Assembly: GCA_022826045.1 (NCBI GenBank) | Contig: JAJDVQ010000009.1 | Coordinates: 1 to 64,000, forward strand | DNA length: 64,000 nucleotides | Direction of reading: 5' to 3' | From: Acidimicrobiia bacterium | GTDB lineage: Bacteria > Actinomycetota > Acidimicrobiia > Acidimicrobiales > Poriferisodalaceae | Part shown: positions 17,547 to 26,459 of the stretch, piece by piece | Layout: every line of letters begins with the position of its first letter | How positions within the stretch are numbered: position 1 is the first letter of the stretch | Position numbers and translations under genes: made by a program | The notes under the pieces: model-generated | Databases searched by the model: none | What the model saw: the letters and a program-made list of their open reading frames with translations, nothing else | Told to the model about the DNA's origin: nothing

Positions 17547-19253
17547 ATGCCAACGCTGAAAGCGCCGGCGCTGAACTACAGCGCAGAGCAGCTGCGCGGC
17601 GACGTCTTCGGAGGTCTCACCGCGGCGGTGGTCATGCTGCCGCTCTCGCTGGCGTTCGGCGTGGCCTCGGGTCTCGGCGCCATCGCCGGCCTCTACGGCG
17701 CCGTCGCCGTCGGGTTGCTGGCGGCGATCTTCGGCGGCACCCGGACGCAGATCTCCGGTCCCACTGCGCCGCTGTCGGTGGCGATGTCGGTGGTGGTGAT
17801 CGACTACGCGGGCGGGGACATCGAAAAAGCCTTGGCGATCGTGGTGCTCGCGGGGATCGTGCAGGTGCTGCTGAGCGCGCTGCGCCTCGGCAGCTATGTT
17901 TCGTACACGCCCTACCCGGTGGTCTCGGGGTTCACTTCCGCCGTCGGGCTGATCATCATCGTGGTGCAGCTGATCCCGTTGCTGGGGCACGAGGTTGCGC
18001 TCGGCGGGGTGTCGGCATCCATACGAGCGCTCCCCGATGCCGTGGGCAACGTCGACGTCGGCGCTCTCGCGCTCGGCGTGCTCAGCATCGCCGTCTGCCT
18101 GCTCTGGCCGCGTCGCCTGCGTCGGGCCTTGCCGTCGTCGGTCGCGGCGCTGCTCGTCTGCACGTTGCTCAGCGTGCTGTGGATCAGCGACGTGGCGGTC
18201 GTCGGCGATGTGCCGTCAGGGCTGCCCGAGGTGCGGATGCCGTCATTCGGCTGGAGTGACATCGGCGGGGCTATAGCGCCTGCGGTCACCCTCGCATTGC
18301 TCGGCTCGGTCAACAGCCTGCTCACTGCGATGGTCGCCGATTCGATGACTCGCGATCAGCATCACCCCAATCGTGAGCTGCTCGGCGTCGGTGCCGCCAA
18401 CGTGCTCATCGCGTTCATCGGTGCGGTGCCCGGCGCGGGTGCGACATCGGCGACCGTGGCCAATGTCAAGGCAGGCGGCCGCACGCGGGTGTCCGGGGTG
18501 CTCTGCGCGGTGGTGCTGGGTGCGCTGGTGCTCGGATTGGGACGGCTCGCCGAAGTCATCCCGCATGCGGTGCTCGCCGGCATTCTCATCAAGATCGGCT
18601 TCGACATCGTCGACTGGGACTACATCGCTCGGGTGCGGCGCACCCGGCTCGACCAGTACGGCGTGATGGCGCTCACGCTGACCCTGTCGATCGTGGCGGA
18701 TCTCGTGGTGGCCGTCGGTGCGGGTCTGATTGCCGCAGCGATGACCGGCGCCCGGCAGTTCGAGCGCCTCGAACTCGACGAGGGCGTGGTGTCGACCCCG
18801 TTGCTGGACATGACGTTCCTGTATGCCCCCGGCAGCGACGACGCTGAGGGCGACGAGCCCGGCGGCATCAGCCTGGCGAGCCTCGATCTCGACGGCCCCG
18901 ACCCGTTCGCGGCGCGCACTGGCCTGCTGTCGCTGCGCGGTTCCTACACGGCGTCGTCGTCGATCAGGCTGTTCAACTCGGTCAACCACGATGTGGAAGA
19001 GCACGAGGTGGTGATCTTCGACTTCAGCGAGACCCGGCACATGGACGACAGCGCCGCGTACATGATGGGCCAGCTCATCGACGTGGCGCTGGACTCGGGC
19101 GCCAAGTGCATCGTGATGGGGCTCGAGGAATCGCAGGCGACGAGCGTCAAGGAGCTCAACGTTCTGCGCAGCGTCCCCGAGGAGAACTTCGTCGACGACC
19201 TCGACGGCGCTCGGCTGGTGGCCCGCCGGCTCCTCGACGGCGGCGAGAACTAG
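17547..19253 (+). CDS. SulP family anion transporter with STAS domain
   Basis: A 568-aa inner-membrane transporter of the SLC26/SulP family. About twelve to fourteen helices precede a cytoplasmic STAS domain from ~residue 440 (LLSLRGSYTASSSIRLFNSV, then VVIFDFSETRHMDDSAAYMMGQLI). Near the N-terminus are LPLSLAFGVASGLGAIAGLYGA and GGTRTQISGPTAPLSVAMS, characteristic of the family. Substrates in bacteria include sulfate, bicarbonate or dicarboxylates; the sequence does not decide. The stop overlaps that of the convergent DNA-alkylation repair gene by a few bases. Confidence 0.9.
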   Translation: MPTLKAPALNYSAEQLRGDVFGGLTAAVVMLPLSLAFGVASGLGAIAGLYGAVAVGLLAAIFGGTRTQISGPTAPLSVAMSVVVIDYAGGDIEKALAIVVLAGIVQVLLSALRLGSYVSYTPYPVVSGFTSAVGLIIIVVQLIPLLGHEVALGGVSASIRALPDAVGNVDVGALALGVLSIAVCLLWPRRLRRALPSSVAALLVCTLLSVLWISDVAVVGDVPSGLPEVRMPSFGWSDIGGAIAPAVTLALLGSVNSLLTAMVADSMTRDQHHPNRELLGVGAANVLIAFIGAVPGAGATSATVANVKAGGRTRVSGVLCAVVLGALVLGLGRLAEVIPHAVLAGILIKIGFDIVDWDYIARVRRTRLDQYGVMALTLTLSIVADLVVAVGAGLIAAAMTGARQFERLELDEGVVSTPLLDMTFLYAPGSDDAEGDEPGGISLASLDLDGPDPFAARTGLLSLRGSYTASSSIRLFNSVNHDVEEHEVVIFDFSETRHMDDSAAYMMGQLIDVALDSGAKCIVMGLEESQATSVKELNVLRSVPEENFVDDLDGARLVARRLLDGGEN

Positions 19254-19981
19254 GCGCCGGCTTTGGCCGCAGCCCTTGACGCGGCCTTGGCGGCTCGGCG
19301 TGCTGCCATCTTTTCCCGGTGCGCGAGCGTGCGGTGGATATAGGGAGCGATGTCGGGCGTCTTGCAGCCGGTCTCGCCATGGTCGACATGGGTCGGGCCG
19401 AGACGCCCGGCAGCATCGAGCACCATGCGGCGCACACTCTCGTCTCGCAGCCCGATTGCGATGAGCACGCCGTTCATCTCGTGACGTACCCGGTTGGGCC
19501 GTTCGGCGATCTCGGCTTCGATCTGCGTCACCAGCGCGCGCAGATCGTCCGCGGACCAGATGTCGGTCTGCTCGGCAGAGCAGGCCACGATGAACCATCC
19601 CACCGATGCCGGCCACTCCGCGGGCGAGTCACGCCACTCGTCGCTGAACTCTCGTGCCAGCGGTGACTGGGCCAGCAGCCCGCCCAGACCCTCAGCCAGA
19701 ATGTAGTTGTCGACGGCGCGAAGCCACCGACGGGCTCGCGTCTTGGTCATCGCCGACGCATCGGCGACGCGCAAGGCGAGCACCCGGGCGTCGTGATTGC
19801 CGGATTCCCACAGTTCCGCAGCGAGCGCATGATCGGTCTTCAGCCGCTTGGCGATGATGCCGAGGTCCCTGTAGCTGACACCGAACATGGGCTCGGCGGC
19901 CCCGTGGCGGGCGTACACCTTGCGGTTCTGCGCGGTGCCGACAAGTTGCAGCTGAGCCAGGATTTCCTGCATGTTCGACAT
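19250..19981 (-). CDS. DNA alkylation repair (AlkD-like) protein
   Basis: A 243-aa all-helical HEAT-like repeat protein. Segments GVSYRDLGIIAKRLKTDHALAAELWESGNHDARVLALRVAD and RRWLRAVDNYILAEGLGGLL follow AlkD-type DNA glycosylases, which excise N3/N7-alkylated purines without base flipping. The C-terminus (CKTPDIAPYIHRTLAHREKMAARRAA) is Lys/Arg/Ala-rich as in actinobacterial relatives. ATG 19981 is preferred over upstream in-frame codons that would add a non-homologous tail; ATG 19972 is also possible. Divergent from the rhomboid gene. Confidence 0.8.
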   Translation of the reverse strand: MSNMQEILAQLQLVGTAQNRKVYARHGAAEPMFGVSYRDLGIIAKRLKTDHALAAELWESGNHDARVLALRVADASAMTKTRARRWLRAVDNYILAEGLGGLLAQSPLAREFSDEWRDSPAEWPASVGWFIVACSAEQTDIWSADDLRALVTQIEAEIAERPNRVRHEMNGVLIAIGLRDESVRRMVLDAAGRLGPTHVDHGETGCKTPDIAPYIHRTLAHREKMAARRAAKAASRAAAKAGA

Positions 19982-20040
19982 ATCGGCTGGCACCCCGCCG
20001 ACTGCATCACAGTTCGTGACAACCCGCAAGCTACTGCTGC

Positions 20041-20838
20041 GTGCGCCTGCCCGCACCGGCGCAACTCCTAGGGTTCAGGCTCGTGCGCAGCCTTGGACTC
20101 CGACGCGGAGGTCAGCCGGCGGCCACAGTCGTGCTGGGCGGCATCTCGGTGGCGGTCTTCTTTCTGACCCACGAGATCTCACGCATCCTGCGATTCGCTG
20201 GATGGTCGCTGCGCGACTCCTCCTTCGGGGACTACGCCACCTACGGGCCCTTCATCGCCGAGTGGGGGGAGTGGTGGCGCATCGTGACCGGCACGTTCCT
20301 GCACGCCGATCTGCGTCACTTGATCTTCAACATGCTGATCCTGTACCTGCTCGGTCGCAGGCTGGAGCACACGGCCGGTCCCGCCCTGCTGGCGGGTACC
20401 TATGTCGTTTCCCTGCTGGGCGGTTCGGCAGGTGCGCTGCTGCACCGCCCTGACGTGGCGGCCGTCGGGGCGTCAGGGGCGGTGTACGGCGTCATGGGCG
20501 CGGCCTATGTCGTGGAGTACCTGCGGGGCGGCAATCCGTGGCGGGATGGGCTGGGCAGTCTGATCATCATCAACGTCATCATCTCGTTCCTGATTCCGGG
20601 CATCTCGATCGGCGGACATCTGGGAGGACTGGTCACAGGCGCGGCAGTCGGCTTTGCGATCGGCGACACCAGCCGGCGGCAGCCGCCGACGCTGGCAGAG
20701 CGACTGTCGAACGAACCCATCGACGCGCGGATGCGCCGCTCGCCCGTCGTGGTCTGGACCTTGGTGGCGCTCATCGGAGCAGCGGCGTTCGCCGGCGCAT
20801 TGGCGGCGGCGACCACCTGGCGCAGCCCGCTCTTCTAG
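20041..20838 (+). CDS. Rhomboid family intramembrane serine protease
   Basis: A 265-aa membrane protein with six core helices plus a C-terminal one. Rhomboid hallmarks: WWRIVTGTFLHADLRHLIFNMLILYLLG (loop-1 and HxxxN), the catalytic serine in VGASGAVYGVMG (~residue 143) and the catalytic histidine in ISIGGHLGGLVTGAAVG. It would cleave membrane-embedded segments of other proteins. Start uncertain: GTG 20041 or GTG 20083, the latter just before the hydrophobic region. Substrates unknown. Confidence 0.87.
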   Translation: MRLPAPAQLLGFRLVRSLGLRRGGQPAATVVLGGISVAVFFLTHEISRILRFAGWSLRDSSFGDYATYGPFIAEWGEWWRIVTGTFLHADLRHLIFNMLILYLLGRRLEHTAGPALLAGTYVVSLLGGSAGALLHRPDVAAVGASGAVYGVMGAAYVVEYLRGGNPWRDGLGSLIIINVIISFLIPGISIGGHLGGLVTGAAVGFAIGDTSRRQPPTLAERLSNEPIDARMRRSPVVVWTLVALIGAAAFAGALAAATTWRSPLF

Positions 20839-20863
20839 CGACGGGGGGTCGGCGTCGAGCCGC

Positions 20864-21781
20864 TCAGGGGACGACGTCGCTCGGTGCCGGGTCCGACTCC
20901 CGGTTGATCACGATTGCCGCAATCACCGCCACGATGCCCACCGCCTCACGCGCATTCGGGACCTGCGACAGCCACACCAGCCCGATCAGCGTCGCGGTGA
21001 CCGGCAGCAGCGCCTGCAGCAGGGCGAATCTCGCCCGTGCGAGCCGCTGCATCACGAGCTGATCGATGCCGTAGGGGATGACGTTGGACAGCACGCCCGC
21101 GGCCACGCCGCCTGCAAGCAGCAGCGGCGCGCTCACCGCGACCCCCAGCCCGCCGTCGCCGCCGACGAATCCCACCGGGCTGATCATCAGGGCGCCGATG
21201 AGCATGCCCACGCCAAGCCCGTCCACTGCCATCCCGGCCCTCGCCACCCGGTGCCCCAGCACGATGTACCCCGCCCACAGCGCACCGGCGATCAGCGAGA
21301 ACAGTGCCCCGAGCTGGGCCTCTGGCGGCGCGAATCCCGCCAAAGCCACCACCCCGCCGACGGCGAGCGCCAGCGCCCCGCCCGAGCGCAGCGTCCGGGT
21401 GCCGAATGCCGCCACGGCGATCGGCCCGATGAACTCGATCGCCACCGAGTTGCCGAGCGGCACCCGCTCGATGGCCAGGTAGAAGAACAGGTTCATCGAC
21501 GCCAGCGCCGCCCCGAAGGCCGCCGTCCAGGCCAGTTCGCTGCGTGACCAGCTCCGTCGCCACGACCGGCGCAGCACCACGACCACAGCGCCGGCGCCGG
21601 CAACCCTGAGCAGGGCGACGGTTCCCGGCCTCAGTTCTGCGAACAGTTCGACAGCCGTGGCAGCGCCCAAGTACTGTGAAATGGCGCCGACGGTGAACAG
21701 CGCCTCGGGCGAGACGCGTCCCGCTCCCCAACCTCGTACGACAGATGCGCTCAATAGGTACCTTCCTGTGACAGTGGTCAT
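20864..21781 (-). CDS. EamA/RhtA-like drug-metabolite transporter
   Basis: A 305-aa inner-membrane protein with ten predicted helices in two EamA repeats. LASMNLFFYLAIERVPLGNSVAIEFIGP and GALWAGYIVLGHRV resemble the threonine/homoserine exporter RhtA branch, so amino acid export is plausible. GTG/ATG start choice near the N-terminus is uncertain; the first ~20 residues may not be translated. Convergent with the rhomboid gene. Confidence 0.82.
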   Translation of the reverse strand: MTTVTGRYLLSASVVRGWGAGRVSPEALFTVGAISQYLGAATAVELFAELRPGTVALLRVAGAGAVVVVLRRSWRRSWSRSELAWTAAFGAALASMNLFFYLAIERVPLGNSVAIEFIGPIAVAAFGTRTLRSGGALALAVGGVVALAGFAPPEAQLGALFSLIAGALWAGYIVLGHRVARAGMAVDGLGVGMLIGALMISPVGFVGGDGGLGVAVSAPLLLAGGVAAGVLSNVIPYGIDQLVMQRLARARFALLQALLPVTATLIGLVWLSQVPNAREAVGIVAVIAAIVINRESDPAPSDVVP

Positions 21782-21918
21782 CTAGGGTCGGAGGCGGACG
21801 TATTCAGCTTGGCGAACCATGTCGATGCTCATGCATGATGCGCGTGGCTGAGGCCGCGAGTGTCAACTGCACGGGGCCGACCGCTGAGGTTCGTCGGGCT
21901 GACTCAACGGGGAGGAAC

Positions 21919-23268
21919 ATGCACATGAAACGGAAACTACTGACGCTCCTGGCAGCGCTCTTTGCGTTGACGCTCTTTGCGGCGGCATGCGGTGACAACG
22001 GCGACGACGCCACCGATACTGCCACCGCACCGGCAGCGACGGAAGCTCCCGAGGAGGAGATGGACGAGCCTGAAGAAGAGATGATGGATCATCTCGGCGA
22101 CGGTTCGCTCGGCGTGGCGGAAGTCGACGAGGGCGAGGAGATCCAGATCCGTTCGCTCAACGCCATCACCGGAGATGTGGCTTTTCTGGGGCTGCCCAAT
22201 CAGCGTGGCGTCGAGCTGGCCATCGAGCACTTCGGCCCGATTCACGGTTTCGGAGTTGACATAGGAACCGGCCTCGACGACTTGTGTTCGGCCGACGGCG
22301 GTCAGGCGGCGGCGCAGGCGATTGTGGCCGATGACAGCGTCGTGGGAGTCATTGGGACATCTTGCTCGGGAGCGGCGGTCGCAGCGGCACCGCTCATCAC
22401 CAATGCGGGCATGGTGATGATCTCGCCGTCGAATACGTCACCTGCTCTGACGTCTGACTTGGCAGGCACAGCAGGCGAGAACTACAGCGTCGGCTACTAC
22501 CGGACGGCTCACAACGATCTCTACCAAGGCGCCGCCATGGCCGAGTTTGTTTACGAGGACCTCGGCTTGACCAACGCTGCGGCCATCCACGACGGCGATC
22601 CCTACACACAGGGCCTCGCCCAGGCGTTCGCAGATGCTTACGAGGAGCTCGGAGGCACCGTCACCGGGTTCACAGGTGTCAACAAGGAGGACACCGACAT
22701 GGTGCCCGTGCTGACCGAGATAGCCGCCGGCGGGCCGGACGCGCTGTTCTTCCCGATTTTCCAGCCCGCAGGCGATCACATTGCCGCGCAGGCCTCGGGC
22801 GTCGCCGGGCTTGAGAACGTGGTGCTGCTTGCAGCTGACGGCCTGCTTACGGACGGTTTCTTGGAGCTGTCGCAGACAGCAGGGATGTACTTCTCTGGTC
22901 CTGATGTGCGATTCGGCGATAACACCAACGAGAGCACCGGCCGCACAGCGGACGACTTCTTGTCCGAGTACGAGACCCTGTACGGCGGGGCGCCCGAAGC
23001 TGCCTTCTGGGCACATTCCTACGATGCCACGACGTTGCTGCTCGAGGCCGTCGAGGCGGCCTCCTACGTGGACGGTGACACGCTGGTCATCGACCGCCAG
23101 GGCGTTCGGGACTATCTCAACGGCGTCAGCGATTACAGCGGCTTGATCGGCTCCATCAGCTGCGACGAATTCGGTGACTGCGGCGCTCAGCGGATCACCG
23201 TCATCCACCACGAGGATCCGAACGACATCGCGACGAGCAAGGCAAACGTGGTCTTCGAGTACCCCTGA
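21919..23268 (+). CDS. livK: Branched-chain amino acid-type ABC transporter substrate-binding lipoprotein
   Basis: A ~449-aa periplasmic-binding-type lipoprotein anchored outside the membrane. The signal peptide ends in a lipobox FAAAC (Cys24), then an acidic linker rich in Glu and Asp (residues ~30-60). The body has type I periplasmic-binding motifs: ITGDVAFLGLPNQRGVELAIEHF, VVGVIGTSCSGAAVAAAPLI and MVMISPSNTSPALT. GGGGAGG precedes two possible ATGs, 21919 and 21925; the second has better spacing. It is followed by hairpins and then the livHMGF genes, forming a full importer for branched-chain amino acids or a related small molecule. The ligand is not certain. Confidence 0.9.
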   Translation: MHMKRKLLTLLAALFALTLFAAACGDNGDDATDTATAPAATEAPEEEMDEPEEEMMDHLGDGSLGVAEVDEGEEIQIRSLNAITGDVAFLGLPNQRGVELAIEHFGPIHGFGVDIGTGLDDLCSADGGQAAAQAIVADDSVVGVIGTSCSGAAVAAAPLITNAGMVMISPSNTSPALTSDLAGTAGENYSVGYYRTAHNDLYQGAAMAEFVYEDLGLTNAAAIHDGDPYTQGLAQAFADAYEELGGTVTGFTGVNKEDTDMVPVLTEIAAGGPDALFFPIFQPAGDHIAAQASGVAGLENVVLLAADGLLTDGFLELSQTAGMYFSGPDVRFGDNTNESTGRTADDFLSEYETLYGGAPEAAFWAHSYDATTLLLEAVEAASYVDGDTLVIDRQGVRDYLNGVSDYSGLIGSISCDEFGDCGAQRITVIHHEDPNDIATSKANVVFEYP

Positions 23269-23303
23269 TCGTGTCGCGCAGTGACGCTCAGATGCCCTCG
23301 GCG

Positions 23304-23345
23304 CGGCCCGATCGGGCCGTGTCCGGGTGCGCTGCGCCAGCGCAG
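23304..23345 (+). promoter_or_regulatory. Two stem-loops between livK and livH
   Basis: Hairpin 1: CGGCCC (23304-23309) pairs with GGGCCG around GATC, part of the palindrome GGCCCGATCGGGCC. Hairpin 2: CTGCG (23332-23336) pairs with CGCAG (23341-23345) around CCAG. Stem-loops after a binding-protein gene commonly stabilise or attenuate the transcript so that the binding protein is made in excess over the membrane parts. Folding by eye; no T-tract. Confidence 0.45.
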
Positions 23346-23368
23346 GGCCGTGCCGTACCCGGGTCCAG

Positions 23369-24514
23369 ATGAACGGGTCTGACGTCGGTGCCTCGCGCGT
23401 GGCACCCACCGGCCGCCGACGCCGTCGACGCACACGAGTCGACTGGTTCCTCACCGCCCTGCGGGTGTCGATGATCGCCTTGGTCGCGGTTGGCCTGCTG
23501 GCCTTCATCGCTCAGGAGATCAACCCCGACAACCCGTTCGCCCGCTGGGCCAATCCCGATGCCACCGGGCTGACCGGGGCGCAGTTCCGCGGGCTGGTGA
23601 TCTCGGGCATCGCCCAGGGCTCGATGTACGGGCTGATCGCGCTCGGCTACTCGATGGTCTACGGCGTGCTGGGGTTCATCAACTTCGCCCACGGCGAAGT
23701 GTTCATGGTGGGCGCCATGACCGGCATGATCACCTCCAACAAGCTGGCCGACGCCGGTCTGTGGGAGTCGAACTTCATCGGCTCGCTGGTGTTCATCGTG
23801 GTGGTGTCGATCATCGTGTCGTCGCTGACGGCGGTGGTCATGGAACGGGTGGCGTATCGGCCGCTGCGGGGGGCGCCGCGGCTGATCCCGCTGATCACCT
23901 CCATCGGCGTGTCGTTCTTCCTGCAGAACGCGTCGGTGGTGCTGCTGGGGCCGGCCAGCAAGTCCTACCCCGACGTGCCGGACTGGGTGAAGGCCAAGCA
24001 CACGTTCCTGCAGATCGAGGGCGCCAAGATCCTGGTGATCGTCGTGGCGGCGCTCTCGATGGCGGCGCTGTGGTACTACGTCGACCGCACCAAGACCGGC
24101 AAGGCGATGCGGGCCGTGGCCGAGGACGCGGAGATAGCGTCGCTCATGGGCATCGACGTCAACCGCACCATCGTGAAGGTGTTCGCGGTGGGCGGTGCGA
24201 TGGCGGGCATGGCCGGGATCCTGTGGGGAATCCTGTTCCGCAGCGTCATCCACACCACCGGTTTCCTGCCGGGCATCAAGGCGTTCAGCGCGGCGGTGGT
24301 AGGCGGCATCGGCCACCTGGGCGGTGCAATGGCCGGCGGGCTGTCGATCGGGGTGGCCGAGTCGGTCGGGCCGCTGCTGATCCTGGAGCCGCTGGGGGTG
24401 AGCGGCGTGTCGCAGCTGCGCGACGCCGTGGCATTCTCGATGCTGATCATCGTGCTGCTGGTGCGGCCCGCCGGCCTGTTCGGCGAGCGGCTGCCCGCGG
24501 AGGATCGGGCATGA
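23369..24514 (+). CDS. livH: Branched-chain amino acid-type ABC transporter permease, LivH family
   Basis: A 381-aa inner-membrane permease. After a basic N-terminus (GRRRRRRTRVDW) come about eight to nine helices. Family motifs: IAQGSMYGLIALGYSMVYGVLGFINFAHGEVFMVGA near residue 75 and FAVGGAMAGMAGILWG plus AVVGGIGHLGGAMAGGLSIG near the C-terminus, where the ATPases dock. ATG 23369 is the natural start after livK. Its stop region is part of a 68-bp tandem duplication leading into livM. Confidence 0.9.
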   Translation: MNGSDVGASRVAPTGRRRRRRTRVDWFLTALRVSMIALVAVGLLAFIAQEINPDNPFARWANPDATGLTGAQFRGLVISGIAQGSMYGLIALGYSMVYGVLGFINFAHGEVFMVGAMTGMITSNKLADAGLWESNFIGSLVFIVVVSIIVSSLTAVVMERVAYRPLRGAPRLIPLITSIGVSFFLQNASVVLLGPASKSYPDVPDWVKAKHTFLQIEGAKILVIVVAALSMAALWYYVDRTKTGKAMRAVAEDAEIASLMGIDVNRTIVKVFAVGGAMAGMAGILWGILFRSVIHTTGFLPGIKAFSAAVVGGIGHLGGAMAGGLSIGVAESVGPLLILEPLGVSGVSQLRDAVAFSMLIIVLLVRPAGLFGERLPAEDRA

Positions 24515-24598
24515 GCTCGGCTGAGCTGTGGCTGCGGGCTGGCTTGTTCGGCGGGCGGCTGCGGGCGGAGGACCGGGTATGAGCCTGGCTGAGCTGTC
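24473..24598 (+). repeat. 68-bp imperfect tandem duplication at the livH/livM junction
   Basis: Copy 1 (24473-24540) begins GGCCTGTTCGGCGAGCGG and copy 2 (from 24541) begins GGCTTGTTCGGCGGGCGG; the period is 68 bp and similarity holds to about 24590. Each copy carries the end of LivH, the sequence GAGGAYCGGGYATGAGC and the start of a reading frame with an overlapping stop/start. Copy 1 gives the real livH stop; copy 2 gives the real livM start. Copy-to-copy drift shows the duplication is not very recent. Confidence 0.85.
24511..24582 (+). CDS. 23-codon mini-ORF created by the livH/livM junction duplication
   Basis: It starts at the ATG overlapping the livH stop (ATGA, 24511-24514) and ends at the TGA overlapping the livM ATG (ATGA, 24579-24582). 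Its first residues MSSAELW mimic the LivM start (MSLAELS) and its last residues GLFGGRLRAEDRV mimic the LivH end (GLFGERLPAEDRA). It is a hybrid of duplicated ends and probably has no function as a peptide, but keeps ribosomes moving from livH to livM by termination-reinitiation. Confidence 0.5.
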   Translation: MSSAELWLRAGLFGGRLRAEDRV

Positions 24599-26459
24599 GG
24601 CCGCGCACGGGCCGAGCCCCACCGCCAGTTCCAGCGGTGACGGCACCAGCGACGATGCGCCGCCGCGCCCGCCGTTCGCGCAGGACTGGCATCGCATCGC
24701 CCGCATGGGAGCCATCGGCGCCATCGGGCAGATCTTCATCTCGCTGTCCAACATGCCGGTCAAGCTCGACGGCAGGGCGATCATCGAGGGCGTCCTCAGC
24801 CTCGGCTACCTCTCGCTGGTGGTGCTGCCGCTGGCGGCGGGCAGCCGCGTCGGGCACCAGCTCCGGCGCGAGGGCGTGCCGTTCCACCGCCCCGGCGCCC
24901 ACGAAGTCATCGGCGGGGCCGCATGCGGCGCGCTCGTCGGCGGGGGACTGTCGCTGCTGGCGATGCTCATCGCCAACTTCGACCTGCGCGAACCGCTGGT
25001 GAACTGGAGCCCGATCCTGGCCGACCTGTTGGCGTTCAACTGCGGCACGGCGTTCGCGGTGATCATCTGGCTTGCCATCGGCGCAGCCGTGGGCGCTGCG
25101 GGCGGCCTGCTGCGAGTGGTGCCGCCGCTGGCACGGCGCGTGCTGTGGACCATGGTGCTCACCCTGTTCGGCTCGGCGGTGCTCGAATCGCTGACCACCG
25201 ACCTGGCCGAGGGCATGGGCATCGAGGGGCTGATCGACTGGTTCTATGCCCCCCGGGGCGGGCTCACCATCACCGGTGCCATCGCCCTCGCCGCCGGATC
25301 GGGAGTGCTGGCGTTCGTGGCCCGGGGCCGCATCAAGGGGGCTAAGGCCCGCATCGACGCGCTCGAAGGCCCCGCCCGCAACCGGGCCCACCTCGGCCTG
25401 ATCCTGGCCACCGCCGCAGTGCTCGTCATTTTGCCGATGTTCGCCGGCAAGCTCACCAACGAGCTGCTCGCCAACGTCGGCCTGTTCGTGCTGCTGGCGC
25501 TGGGGCTGAACATCGTGGTCGGCCTCGCCGGCATCCTCGACTTGGGTTACGTGGCGTTCTTCGCCGTGGGCAGCTACAGCGCAGCGGTGCTCACCGCTGC
25601 CACATCGCCGAAGATCCACCCGGAGCTGCCATGGTTTGTGGCGCTCATCGGCGTTGTGCTCCTGACCGGGCTGGTGGGGCTGTTCATCGGCGCCCCAGTC
25701 ATCCGCATGCGTGGCGACTACCTCGCCATCGTCACGCTCGGCTTCGGCGAGATCATCCGCCTGCTGTTCCTGTCGGACTGGCTGTCGGGATGGTTCGGCG
25801 GCTCCCAGGGAATCACCAACATTCCGGGTGCGGAGATCTTCGGCCTGGCCGAGGTGGCCGGCACCGATCCGCGCAGCGTTTTCTACTTGGTGCTCGCGTT
25901 CTGCGCGATCGCCATCTACGTCTCGTGGCGGTTGGAGCGGTCGCGCATCGGCCGTGCGTGGATGGCGGTGCGCGAGGACGAGACCGTGGCTGAGGCCATG
26001 GGCATCAACACGGTCAACGTCAAGCTGCTGGCCTTCGTGGTGGGAGCCGTGCTGGGGTCGTTCAGCGGAGCGATCTTCTCGGCGAAGGTCGGCTCGGTGT
26101 TCCCCGCCAGCTTCCTGATCCTGGTGTCGATCGTCATCCTGGTGGTCGTCATCTTCGGCGGCATGGGCAGCATCGTCGGCGTCATCGCCGGCTCGGCGGT
26201 GCTGATCGGCGTGCTCGGCGGCCCCAAGCAGCCGGGCCTGCTGGCGGAGTTCTCCGAGTTCAAGCTGCTCATCTACGGGGCGCTGCTGGTGTGGATGATG
26301 CTGGCCCGGCCCGAAGGCCTGATCCCGAGCGTGCGCCGCACCCGCGAGCTGCACCAGGAAGAGCTCGCCCAGGACGCCTGGCTGCGCGGCCAGACCGAGG
26401 ACGAGCACGAGGGCAACGGCGAGAGCAGTGCTCGCCAGCCGTCGGGAGAGATGTCATGA
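24579..26459 (+). CDS. livM: Branched-chain amino acid-type ABC transporter permease, LivM family, with N-terminal membrane extension
   Basis: A 626-aa protein, roughly twice a usual LivM. Residues ~1-270 form an extra, mostly hydrophobic region with several helices not found in standard LivM. The LivM core follows from ~290: VGLFVLLALGLNIVVGLAGILDLGYVAFFAVGSYSAA and RMRGDYLAIVTLGFGEIIRLLF, ending VVVIFGGMGSIVGVIAGS. The soluble tail after the core is acidic. ATG 24579 overlaps the mini-ORF stop, and the stop overlaps livG (ATGA). Extended LivM proteins occur in Actinomycetota; the role of the added region is unknown. Confidence 0.88.
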   Translation: MSLAELSAAHGPSPTASSSGDGTSDDAPPRPPFAQDWHRIARMGAIGAIGQIFISLSNMPVKLDGRAIIEGVLSLGYLSLVVLPLAAGSRVGHQLRREGVPFHRPGAHEVIGGAACGALVGGGLSLLAMLIANFDLREPLVNWSPILADLLAFNCGTAFAVIIWLAIGAAVGAAGGLLRVVPPLARRVLWTMVLTLFGSAVLESLTTDLAEGMGIEGLIDWFYAPRGGLTITGAIALAAGSGVLAFVARGRIKGAKARIDALEGPARNRAHLGLILATAAVLVILPMFAGKLTNELLANVGLFVLLALGLNIVVGLAGILDLGYVAFFAVGSYSAAVLTAATSPKIHPELPWFVALIGVVLLTGLVGLFIGAPVIRMRGDYLAIVTLGFGEIIRLLFLSDWLSGWFGGSQGITNIPGAEIFGLAEVAGTDPRSVFYLVLAFCAIAIYVSWRLERSRIGRAWMAVREDETVAEAMGINTVNVKLLAFVVGAVLGSFSGAIFSAKVGSVFPASFLILVSIVILVVVIFGGMGSIVGVIAGSAVLIGVLGGPKQPGLLAEFSEFKLLIYGALLVWMMLARPEGLIPSVRRTRELHQEELAQDAWLRGQTEDEHEGNGESSARQPSGEMS

